From: Tyto alba
Taxonomy: Eukaryota; Chordata; Aves; Strigiformes; Tytonidae
Direction: 5' to 3'
NCBI RefSeq assembly: GCF_018691265.1
Contig: NW_024881313.1
Location: forward strand, 5,168,501 to 5,232,500
Length of the DNA: 64,000 bases
The position numbers and the translations under genes are program-made. The notes beneath the pieces were generated by a model. The model did not search any database and was not told the DNA's origin. It worked only from the letters and a program-made list of their open reading frames with translations. Shown here piece after piece: positions 13,001 to 25,110 of the stretch (position 1 is the first letter of the stretch; every line of letters starts with the position of its first letter).

Positions 13001-16000
13001 AAATGCACAGATTTAACCCTGCTGTTTTGCTCCTAATCATTATTAATTGCCTCCAGTGGTGGACATTAATTTCCCTATTGCAGCAACATGCATCTTGAGT
13101 TTGGGCATATCCTAATACATCAAGTGGGACAGGTGATATAATTCAGCTGGTCACAGCTGGAAAGAAGACAGCCACCCACATGCAAGCAGTCTGTCAGCCT
13201 TAGTTACGCTGCAGACACCACCACAGCCTCCATAACAACATTGTACGTTTATCTCTGGGGATAACTTTACAAGAAGTACAGCCGATCAGTTCATCCTATT
13301 TAATCTGCTGTTGTCTTAGCAGGAATAAGAATGCTTTAGCCTGGGCTTTAGCTCCAAAGTTTGCGGGGAGGGAGAACTTGCGCACGTGGCCGGTCTGTTC
13401 CGCAGAAGAGCCTGACCCTCTCCTGGTTAAAAAGGGAAGGGAGTGGGGATGATGTCCCAAAACAGGGCACCCCCCAATAGCCAAATGTCCAGTGCCGCCA
13501 TCTGGACTGTGACAGATTTGCATTCACATCCCTGAAGCACCCGATTCAGACTGGAACCTGCTTCCCAAGCATTTTATTTGTAGGTTCACATAAAGATCAC
13601 TGAGCTGGAGAAGCTCTCCCGGTAAATTAACTATTTCTTCCACAGGGACAAGGGTGGGAGAATTGGACACAGGTCCACCTTGGAAGAGGCTGGCGAGGAG
13701 AGCCCTCCCTTTGAAGGCAAAAGATGCAGCTGGAAATGCCTGCTCTGCCCGCAGTCCTGGTGGGAGGAGAGCGCACCTCACTCGCTGTTTTGGGGCAGAA
13801 GTTTCCACTCTGCACTCAGGAGGCACATACGTTTCCACAAGAAGTTTCTGGATTTCACGATGGCACATATCCAGGTGAAGAATGTTTCTTTGGAAAAAAA
13901 AGCCTTGCCCCAGTGTCCTGATTATATAGTTAATTAAACATGCAAATTACTGCTAGCTCAGAGTTCCTTTCCCGGCATGCCACATAACTCCACCTCAGCA
14001 GCCGTTATGTTGTATGCACTGAATTTAAGCTAGAAGATAAAGGAAGTTTGAGGAAATAAAAAACTGCATAAAAGGATTTGGGGATTTGAGGGTTTAAACT
14101 ACGCAGGACCAGGTTCCACAGTTGCCTTTCTAAACTGCAATTAACTGTAATTTTTCAGCACTGCAATTACCTTTATTTGTAGCAACCATCAAAGGATTAG
14201 CCATGGAGCTGTTTAGCACTTTGTTTAATAAGTATGCACGAGTTTGACTGCCTGTCCTAACCATTGTCCAAATGTGCAAAAATCATTTGTCCAGAAAAAA
14301 AGGAGGAAATTTAGGAGCAAAGGGAAAATTTCTGGAACAAGATCTTCCATTTAGAAATTTTTAGTGAATCATGAAAGCACCTTTCCAAAAGGAATTTTCT
14401 TTTTAGTATAAAATGACAAATGTATTTTTAGAATCTGAGTCTCACGCTCCATTTGACGAGACTTTGAAGCAGTTCTTATTCAGACCAGCTTGGTGGTGCC
14501 TGGTAACTACTTTGCTCTTGAGTTCACCACTATAAAAGTGAAATGCAAGAGTTTAAAAAAGAAACTCAGTTATTTAACAGAACAAGTCCTGTTGTAATAG
14601 CCTGACATGAACTTGATGGGTCTTCTTTCTGGTTCTTAGTTCTTGTGTTTTTCAAATTATCATAATCGTATAGGTGTTATCCTGCAAATTCTTGCTGCAT
14701 TTTGCAGATATGCCTTATCATTCAAGGATGGCAACACAAAAGTGTAGTTGTTTAATGAATCAGAACACTGAGGTGAAACTAGTCCTTAGCATCTTAGCAC
14801 GTAATAGCACTTTACGCCAAACCTAAAAGCATTATACAGTGTGTTTTTAAATGCTCAATGATTAAGCTTCATGCATTTAATGTAGCTGAAAATCTTAAGT
14901 ACTACAGATAAAGGAAAAATATGTTTACATGGCTTTGAAAGGGTTTAATTCTTCACCGTGTCTGTGAATTATTCCATACCAGGTCTCCCAAACGATATCT
15001 TGATAATTAGATCTCCATTTCTTTAAAGGTGACATTCTGTCCTGACAGCATCTAAATTACATTGTTTTCTTTTTCTGTTGGGACAACACATTGTCAAAGT
15101 AAATCACAGCGCGGTTCACTCTGCCTCCTGACTTTGATCCCTGCCTTTTCCCACAGAAGAGCCTGGGCTGTGGCTCGACGGTGTGCTGGTGCTGATCAGT
15201 GACCGCAGGCACCCGGGGCTGTGTTTACCTCTTTCTCATTCCCCGGGTTTGTTGGAAGGAGCCAGCATTCCTCCTGCAGCAAATGGGTCTGGCTCCTCAT
15301 CTACTTGACCCCACTAAGCTTCCTTGGAAAACTCTGTTCGCTTAGCTGTAGACAGGTTTATATTTCATCTGGACTGGCACCTGGTTTGGAGGTCTGGAAC
15401 ACGGTGTTTATGCTCGTCTTGTCTTTTTTTACCACTTCTAAGACATGCAGTTTTACTACCCAGGAACCAAGTGAAGGCTTTAGTGAGGGAGAGATTTGCT
15501 ACAAAATCCAACAAGGAAAAGAACAATTCTGGACATGCTGCAGTTGCTGTCATGAACTTACATGAGATTTTTTTCTTGTTGTTATCTAGGCAACAGGAGT
15601 GTTTGGGTTAAGCTGTCAGTGCCACTCTGTCACAAATCTCTCTACCAACCTGTGAATCAGATGCTCATGGTCAAAATGGGTCAATTAAACTGTTGGGTTG
15701 CATGTTTTGGATGCCTTGGCTGAACAACCTTGTTTTAGCTAGAACTGTTATTTATCAGTTATCACAGGAAGGTTCCAGTGTTATGATCACTGTTATTAAC
15801 ATGAGTTTAAAGAACCAAAGGCTTTTTACTAAAAAGGAAACAGTAAGGAAAAAGCTTTGCACAGTGGTATGTGGGCTGAGTTCCTTACAGCAGTATACAT
15901 TTCCCTCTTAATTAAAATAGTTAAACTGTGGAACTAGACATTGATGCAATATGTTGTTCCCATTCTGGAAATACATTCACTAAGAGTTAATAAATAATCT

Positions 16001-19000
16001 ATGAATTCTAATCTTTTAAAGTCATTTCAGGGGGATGAAGTCATCTGCTATAATTGTAAATGCAGTACCTCTGCCTTCACTGCATTCAAATGTAAAGGTG
16101 AGAAACAGATTAGAGGTGCTGGCTTGCTAGAGATAGATGCACCAATTTAAATGCCACACCATTTGTTTTTAGCAAACTGAGTTGCTAGAATAATATTTCC
16201 TTCTATTGTAAGGCTTTAGCCCTGGATTTCCACCTGCTTATCCCAGATTTAACTGGGTAAAGGGATTAATTTTCTTCTTACTAAATCTGCAGGGACTGCT
16301 TTAATCAATACAGGCTGCCTAGATAGACCAGATTCCTCAACTACACAGCACCAGTTACCTGGTGCCAGACCTACAAGAGTATCACACACTCATTTTGACA
16401 TCTGAAGGAAATCTTGCTGCAGGAGAGAAGCTGAATCTGCTTTTGATAAATGTAAGGGCGTTGTTCTCCTTTGCCTTACTTTTAACAGGAGCTGAGCTGA
16501 CTTGCCTGGAAAATCAAGCTTTCCATGTCCAATTTCAGACCAATTTCAGATCCTAAACTGGAAGCACATGGTAGGCTGTAAATCTCCCCAAGTAGTGGGG
16601 TGACTAGTCATTGCTGAATTTGGTTTCCCACCTCCAGACTGCTACTGGTCCCAGGGTGGATCATTTAAAACTGTCTTGCGGGTGACTATGGTATCGGAAC
16701 TGCCGCATAAATGCTCTCATCTCTGATACCCATGCTTCTATAACCGGGTTTAATTCTCTTGTTGACAGTCAAATTAGCTGACATGATGCTGTCAGTTAGT
16801 GTGGGCAAGAATAAGTCATGTCAAGCTTCAGATTCACTCAGCTTCCATCAGCTGTTTACTCATGACAAAATGTCATGGTTTGGAGCGTGACTCCCCTCAT
16901 CTGTAGCGGGTAGTGAGTTTTAATTGAAATCGCATCATCAAAGAGCTGCAGTCAAGCACTGCTGTGTTTCTTGGTGATCACAAGCCCGAAGGGAATGATT
17001 TTAATGAAGCAGAGAGCCCAAGAACTCACCGGCTTAAGTCCCACCTAAAGAAAAACTCAAGCACACTTGAAAATGCAGAAATACTCAGAGCAAAGATCAA
17101 ACTTCCCTCGCGCCTCCTGGAGTGTAACAGAAATGTTACTCACTAGAGATCCAGCCCTGGCTAAACCTAGTGCTGCGGAAATGAAAGATGGGCTGCACTG
17201 CTTTCCTAGGTCATTCAATACCCCAGCATTTTACGTGAATATCAATGGCTGCATTGTCCAGTGTATACATTATATAGAGACAGTCAAAAATGGTATATCA
17301 ATGATAGCATCTTTAATAGCCATAAAAATAAAGTGAGGAAGACAGGGGGTGATAAATAAAGAACAGCCCATATTGATCCATCTGCATCTGGTTTGTTAGA
17401 TTTCTTATACAGTTCACAGGAACAAAAACCTGTCAGTTCGTCCTTCAAAATAAACTGCTTTCCATTAACAGGCAGCAGATGATCTCATGGGTTTTAAAGA
17501 AACATGCAAGAGGGATCTGCAAAAAAGGATATGATGAAGATTATTAATACAGCAATAAATTTAATCAGCCCTGCCTCTTGAATCTAAGACAACTGCACTC
17601 AGCAATAAAAACAGTAATAATAGTCTGAAGCTCTTCTGTAGCTCTGTAGCCTCCCTGTGTCACTCACTGTTACGGTAGCTTTGAAAGTGGTGCTTAAGCC
17701 CAGCTGCTAGGAAAATATCACTTGCAGTGCCTTAAGCGTGCATTAATCCGGGATCCCACATGTGGCAGCTTCACAACGGTCCTGCTGCGTACGAGGACTG
17801 TCACACTGACCTGGCAGAAAATGAAGAGAAGCTCTGGAGTCCCTCTGCAGTCACCTCAGGGAGAGCCTGGGCTGCAGCTATCCCAGCCATCCTGCCATGG
17901 GCACAACTTGCCGTGTATCTCTTCACATCTAGTGAGCCATCTACAGAAAACTGATACTCATATAGCAGCCTTGGGGCTGCCCTGTAGCCAGCAGGATGGG
18001 CAAAAGGCCCGGGAGTGGAGGAGACGTGAAAGCCTTATGGTATTTATATGAATGCCAGCAGATTGTGCCAGAGCTACTGTTCCCCCTGGGTGTTATTTCA
18101 CCCCGAGGCAGCACCCTCCTTCACCAGTTTGACCGTCCTCTGCCACAGCTGCCAGGGGCTTCCACGTCTTCCATGGATGCTCTCTTTGGGTATTGCTCAG
18201 CTGGGCTGTGCTGTCACATCCCATGAGACCAATGCCTCTTCCTACATTCAAGGTTGCACAAGAGAGAAGAGGAATGAAAACACAAATAAAACTGCTTTTT
18301 GCCTTCTGATTTTTCACTGCGTCTCCTTTTCCAGAAAGAAAGCATTCCTCTCTTTCTTTCAAGGATCAGATGTCTCAAAAATTCAGTGCCCCAAGATCTG
18401 GGGTAAATCTTTTGCACTTTGTTGTATGGTTGCACTGGAGAGGAAGAGGCCACAACCAAAAAAAAGGGACTGAGCCACTATGGAGTTCTTGTTGCTGGTC
18501 AGACATCCCTCCATGCCTGCAAAAGCCAGATGAGTGACTAAAGCTGAGGTTGAGTTTACAGACTATGGTATATTCTGGTTTTGGCAGATTATTATTAATA
18601 TCACAGTCTGTCCAGAGGCACATACATAGGGGATTTTGGAATATGTGTGTACATGTGGTTGGTGGGCTCCATGTGCTCTCCAATATGTAAAATATTTTTC
18701 CCTCTGAGACCCCAGGTGCTCAAGCCTACATTCCCAGAGCATGTGGGAGGTCTTTCACAGGGCTGCTCTTTCCCTCCACAGAGAGGATGCCTGAGCATTG
18801 AGTGCACGCTGTTTACTTTCCAGCCATGGCACGTGCTTACATATTTTGGAGGGGAATAGCAACATTTCTAATAAAGACAGCACTAAGCAAACATTTCAGA
18901 AATACCCCCTATTTTCAATTAATTCAAACTGTTGAACATCTACACTTCTGCTGGATTTCGAGCATGATGTGGCTCTGATAAGTCACATTGCATTAGGACT

Positions 19001-19860
19001 TCACATGTATTTGCCCATCTTAGTTTCTGGCTTCCTGCAATATGAATAAACTGACTTATTTTCTTATCAGATTCCCATTTCCCCAAGTCACAAGAGGAAT
19101 AAAGCCTTGTTATGGACAGAAAGATGTAAAGAGCTTCTAGAAACCCACTGCTGCCGCAGTTCACCAGCTCCTTAAATTCCAGTTACTTCACTTTGTTTTC
19201 CCAAAGAGGTGTTATTGAAGCCACTACCGGTTTAAACAGTTTTCCAAGTGAGTGTAAGATGAGCAGAGGGGGGAGCAGCAGCCAAAAATACTTGTATGCC
19301 ACTAAGAGACTTTTGTTGACCATTTTTTACCTTGAAGTTGGTGGTGGTGTGTGCAAGGATAACAGCCAGGGTGCAAATGATGCCGTTTCATCTGGAAAGC
19401 ATTGTTTCCTATGTACAATGCTCATGTGCTCCAACGCATCATCTTCTAAGCAAGGTCACCTTCTAAGAAAGGTGTGACATCATCCAAACTGCCTGTTGTC
19501 CCAGACCCGTGCTGACCCCTAAACCATGCCATGGGGCTGATGGAGGGTGAATTCATTGTCCCAGGTCAGGATCACGCTGACAACCTCATGGAGCAGACAG
19601 CTGCCTTCCAGCACCTAGGAATGGGTCGAAGTACTGCTTTGGAGAGACACTTTACCTGGTACAAGTCCCATTGCTCCATGCTTCAGCTCCCCCATGTATT
19701 TTAGATGCTACTGTACAGTGTACTTTAATATAGTTGCCAGCACTTCTTCAAGGGGAGGGAGGCAGAGGAGTGTTGAGCAATATTGTTATAAACAAGCCTT
19801 TATCTCAGTATCGTTGTTTGACAGATTTGAGTTCTTTATCCTGCTTGTTTATCATGTATG
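13001..19860. other. Non-coding DNA, nothing recognised
   Basis: Mostly AT-rich. A slightly GC-richer patch at 13,330-13,830 carries overlapping open frames on both strands (13,524-13,868 minus; 13,654-13,937 plus), which cannot all be coding and show no recognisable domain. No interspersed repeat was identified. Confidence 0.55.
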
Positions 19861-19863
19861 CAG

Positions 19864-19892
19864 ACACACACACACACGTACATACACACACT
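19864..19892. repeat. (CA)n microsatellite
   Basis: Roughly 29 bases of CA dinucleotides with GTA/TA interruptions. Confidence 0.9.
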
Positions 19893-22458
19893 TAAATAAC
19901 CTCTGTAGTTTAAAGCTCCGCTACTCCCTTTGTCCTTGTATCCTTTCCTCGAATGTTTATGACCCATTTTCAAAGGCATGCGCTGGTATCTGATGATCTG
20001 TGTCTTTTCAAGTCTGCATGCAGACACACAATCTCACTGTCTGGGTAATGCTTCCAATGGACAGACTTCCAACAGACTCACTTTGCTCTTCCCTCCTTTG
20101 CCCACTTTCCATGGATAGAGATGACTGATGAAGCCCATTACTTATCTATCAGGTAATAGATCTACTTTGACACAGATTCCTTATAAAACTCTCTCTTAGC
20201 AAAATTTTTTCTAGACGTCGAGGAGGTATTAGGCTAAAACATTGCTTTTGTTAGGGGGTTAATTTAGCATTTAAATTATTTTTCTCTATTGACTTATTTT
20301 GTGGAAAATTGGTCCCCTATGTACAGCAGAATTTAGCTGATCCATACTTTTGTGATAAAGGAAAAAGGCAGTGCTACAGAAAAAGTATTCTCCCCATAAT
20401 GCTGACAGCATCATGGCTTGTAGACATGATTAATATGCATAAAGCAAAATCCTGACACCCAAATCGGGAAAAGATGGAGCCATGAAAAGGGATTTAGTTA
20501 CTTTTTGATAGTTCTAGAACATTTGTAGTGACTGGGAGAGAGTCAACCATGCTTTGTAGCTTTGGCCACGTTTCAAAGCACTGTGCCCTATTACATCAAA
20601 TACAGAATAGCTCAAGCCATGAAAAAATGCAACTCAACTTCAAGAGGCTTAATTAATTTCTGTGTTCAGGGCCATGCTTCTGCCCTGCCCCAGCAGTGCT
20701 TGGAATGTCTTTGCATATTGTTCTCCAGCTGCATTAAACGCTTGCAAGTGCATCCAAACCCAGAGAAACTCAGATTTGCTTGTTAGCTCACAACACATTT
20801 TTGGCAAATGGAGAGATGCTCCTAGCAGAAATTCCAGGACTCCAAACCCAAGCGAACATTTCTAACGCAAGGAATTTCCCAACACTGCAAGCCGCAACAT
20901 CTGGAATTACAGCTGTCTTTGCAGGGCCCGCTTATCAGACAAAGAGCTTCAGACGGCCTGCCACGTGAATAACTCCCATCGCCTTTGTCCACCACATCAG
21001 AACACAGAGCAGAGCAGCTCCGAGAGGTCAGCAGGGGCCGTACCCCAACACTGCCCTCCCCCCTGCCCTTCCCTCACACCTCTGAAGCACTCCCGCTGCT
21101 CTCGGTGCATCGGCATCCCCGCGGGGAGTGCCTGCCTGGGTGATGGGGGCACGCGTGCTGCTTCAGGCTCTGCCGGGGCCCGGCTCTTCCAGAGCCTTGG
21201 GGGGGGGCATTTATTTCACATTCCTTTTTTCTACAGACTGATGTGCCTTCTCCCTGGGGGCTGCGAGGACTAGCAAGGAAGAGAATGGCAGTGGCTGTTT
21301 GGTATACATCCTTGTGGGGGATGTGTAGGTTACTACAGTTTCCCATTTGGCAGAGCTCCCAGAAATAGCTCTTGCAGAAATATATTTTCCTGAAGTGACC
21401 TAAAAATAACCCAGTGGCAACCTGCAGTGTATATAAAGTTTGAAGATAAAGATACAGAAAGTATAAAACACTCTGCTCTGCCTGTAGCTGTGTCCCAGGC
21501 AGCACCTTTATAGTGATGTTATTCCAGCCCCAGGCTTTACATTGCGCCTCACCCCCTCACCACGACCCTCTGCTCCTGCTTTGAAGGACTTGGCTTGAAA
21601 GCAGTGGAAAGATTGCTGCTGCATGGGCTGGACTGAGATTTGGAACATTTGACTTGCGTGGGTGAAAGGAGATCCTCAGGAGATATAAAGTCACCTGGGA
21701 ACAGGGAGGCTGAACCAAGGGGGGTATCGTGATTTGCCCCAAACCAGCAGGACCTCTTCTGACACCTCAAGCAGCAGTTGAGTGTGTTGGCAGCACAGCA
21801 TGGAGCAGGAGCCAGGAGTCCCTGCTCCCCATCCAGGGACCACTGCTCTTCACAAATGTTATAAAGCACTCAAAGTGAAAAAAACCACCCCAGCTCCTCT
21901 CATATGCCATTAGTCTGAATATTACCTGCTATACAGAAATAGAGTTAGATTATCTTCCGCAAGTTTATTTCCATTTTTAACAGCAGTGTCCAAGAGTCAG
22001 CAGAGTCCTTCACAAATCCCATATCCAAAATGAATATATGAATATATTGAGAATTTAGCATGAAACGGGCAATATGGCAAACTTATTTCACATCTTCAGA
22101 CAAAGACAAATGAAAATCAAGAATCTCTGCAGCATCCTAAAAAACAAAACAAAACAAAACAAAAGCATCTTATTGAATAGATTACACTTGAAAAAGCAGC
22201 AGTGTTTTTTTAATGGTCAAGGATTGATTCTCAGGACCAGAAGCCTGAACCAGCAAACAAAGTACCTGTTCCTGTCTGCCCCATCGTGAGGGATCTTCAC
22301 GGCAGAGCTGAGTAAATAATTCGCAGTAGATAATTTACCCGCACAAAAGCTTTCTTTTTTCAGTCACTGAATGTCAGTACCTTGATTGTGGCTTCCTCTA
22401 ATTTATTTGTAATTCAAATTTACTTGTCCAATTTATTATCTTTCTTCTTTCCTAACAG
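19893..22458. other. Non-coding DNA with one GC-rich patch
   Basis: Nothing coding was recognised. A GC-rich patch at about 21,060-21,210 has nine CpGs in roughly 90 bases (21,093-21,183) and a nine-G run at 21,199-21,207. A second G-run-free GC-moderate zone follows to 21,880. Overlapping open frames on both strands here are explained by GC-rich composition. Confidence 0.5.
22139..22164. repeat. (AAAAC)n simple repeat
   Basis: Five tandem AAAAC-type units. Confidence 0.9.
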
Positions 22459-22547
22459 GTCAGATAGACTGTGAAGGGTCTGCTACAAGTATTTCAACCT
22501 GCCTGTTCAAAAGAGGGCTGAGTTCATCATGCGTGCTATCACACGGG
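22459..22547 (+). other. Possible exon with SRCR-like cysteine spacing
   Basis: A very strong plus-strand 3' splice site (long T/C tract ending TTTCCTAACAG) puts the first exon base at 22,459. A donor-like GGG/GTGAAT follows at 22,547/22,548, giving an 89-base exon. Entered with two bases completing a split codon, one frame is open through the exon. It contains CEGSATSISTCLFKRG followed by a third cysteine and a histidine. SRCR domains commonly show a Cys-x-Gly-(acidic/Ser)...Ser-Leu...Cys...Cys-x-His pattern, which this resembles. The usual following DAGVxC segment is absent and the frame degenerates after the donor. No partner exon was found. It may be a chance match in a pseudo-exon. Confidence 0.15.
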
Positions 22548-25020
22548 GTGAATTTTTTTTTTCCTCCATCTGCAGGAATGCAAATTTTGCAATTGGGGAA
22601 AAAATTTGGGTTGATAATATAAATTTTATACTGCTGGAGAGGTTTTCCTCCAAGCTTCAGCCCTGGAAAAATGGTTGTACTGCCATCTTTGCTGTGTATC
22701 TGCAGAGCTGAAATGAAATCTTCTTTTTATTAAGTTCACTTGAAAAAATGGCACCTGCATCCCCAGGCCAAGTTGCCAATGGCACTGTCAAAACCTCATT
22801 CACTTGCCTGTGTGCCTAGGCTCTAGAAAAAATTGAGAGGAACTGGGACCCCCACTGTGTTAAGCAGTGTCCCCTTTAAATGTACTAATTGCAGAGAACA
22901 AAATGAAGAGAAATGGTCACAGCAGTGGTGGATGAAGAATTTTTGTCCCTCATTAGGCAAGTTTAAGCTCAAGGCTCTGGTAGAGCTTTGTCATCTCAGC
23001 CCAGCACTTCTGCTATATGGCAGTATTCGAGCGTGCAGACTTCAAATGGGCTTTTCCATGAGCGTTCATGCAAGCCAGGCTCCATCACTCCAATGTCTGC
23101 AGAAAGCAAACAGAAAAGAGCTGTGTAAAGGGGATCCATTTTCAAACCACCAGCAACACTTGTCCACTTCACTTAATCCCTGTCTCGGTCTCTAACTGTG
23201 AGATTAAAAAAAAAAAAAAAACAAACCCAGGAACAAGTCAACATCAGCTAGCTGGGTCTTAATGGGACACTAGCTCTTAATGGGTATTTGCTACTATTAA
23301 CACTGCTGCATACCCTTCTTCCTTCAGCTTGCATAGTCAGATATAATCAGTGAATATGTTCATGCAAATTTGAGCAGAGAATGGGTTTTTACAGTAGGAC
23401 TTCTCAGTGAAAGTGAGTTTTAACTAGAAAGCTATTTAACCTTTTCGAGAAATGACCATCTCAGAATTTCCGTAATTATACTGCAAAATCCAATAATGAT
23501 TAGGCAAAACTTGGGAAGTTCAGTTATTGTTTTCATTCATCTTTTTTGTTAGTGTGAGTGTATGAAGGGTGAGGTATATGTGTTACAGTTTGGTTTTGTG
23601 TTTGAAATACTAGTGGTTTCACAGCCGTTTTCCAACACCTGTGGGCTCTGTCCCATGGGTTGATGAATACCCTTCTGGAGGGTCAAATGCATCCAAGTGT
23701 GGATAGGCAGGGGTAAATGCTGCACATGGTCAAAGAATCGGCTCCAGTTTTGTCCAAAATCCCAAATGAAGGTCTCATTTCTGTCAGGCTGACAACAGTG
23801 CTCACCGCTCCAGCAGCAGTTGCCTCTGAAACCCCCTGGAGTATTTTCCTTCCCTTTCGCTCTTCATTCTCACAGGTCTTTGCACTTCTCAATGATGATC
23901 TTAGGTGAAATGAAAGCACCAAATTAATGCAAGAGGGTCATGCTTCTGCAGGGCAGGGCAGAGTCCCAGCAGAAGCCTGATCTCACGACACCCCAAAAGT
24001 GTAAAATACCTGGTGCAAAGGTATCACCAAGTGAGAACCTCTGCCCACCACGGTACTGCCAGTCTCTGTGGCAGCACAGCCTCAACTGCATCACATCAAG
24101 GGCAAGGACATGAAATATTCATGTGCCCACGCACCAGACCCAGCAGGTTATGGGGTCCCAGCTGTACTCCCCAAGACCTCAGTACTGAGAGTCCAAGAGC
24201 CACTTCTTCCCGAGGTGAAGTGGGGCTGGCTGCCTCCAGCCAGCTGACCGGTGGCTGAGAGGCTTTTAATGAGCACCTCTCCCCCTTGGCAGTGCTTACT
24301 GAAGGAGACCTCAGCTGGGAGGGAGAGATGCAGTATCAGGCTGAATTACCCTGAATTATTCTTTGCGTGTCTAAAAAGACATAGCTGCTATTTAGAAAAG
24401 CTCATAAACCAACAATGCATCCAGCATATAAAAGGCAGAGGGGAAAAAAAAAAACAAACCAAAAACCTCAACATGAGCTATATTTTAAAATAAATTTCAT
24501 TTATCCCAATTGCCCCTTTTCTGAACCACTAATAGAACAAATCTTGATAGCAAAAGCTGAGGAGGGACAGGAAGAAACCAAGGCCTTGTGGATAATTCAA
24601 GAGTCATATGCCATGCATGAGAAACAGTACTGAAAAATGCATGAGAGCTGTTTTGTTACAAAAATGAGCTGTTGGCTTCCATGGAAGAATCAAGAGCAAT
24701 AAATAGAAAGAAGCAAGACTACAAAGAGCCTGAAACTGAGAGAAGAAAGCTCTCAAAAACTTGACTGAGTTGGAAAAGAGGAGGCACTGGAAGTTTTCAG
24801 AGAGGAGTGGATGAGCTACAGGGACATGCCGAAAGAGGACCCCATGTTTAGCACATGGCCAACATCTAAGTACAGAAGGAGGCTGTAGCCAATGCAAGTA
24901 AGGATTTTTGCTCTGGATGAGAAAGAAAAAAGTCAGGTCTAGAAAACTGTAGCAGGAAGGAGTGCCATGGCCATCTCCTCTTCCTCATGCTGCCCAGCCC
25001 TGAGCTGCTGCAAAGGGGAA

Positions 25021-25110
25021 TGACGACTGGAAGTCAGCGCGGCAGCGGCGGGGAATGAAGACGTACTGCCGAAGCGCAGCCCGCCGAGATGAGTGTCACG
25101 TCGGTTTTGT
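25021..25110. promoter_or_regulatory. Small CpG cluster
   Basis: Twelve CpG dinucleotides in about 90 bases, far above the depleted background of the surrounding kilobases. It is too short to meet usual CpG-island length criteria. A TGTCACGTCGG segment in it resembles a CRE half-site context. No transcript start is evident. Confidence 0.25.
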
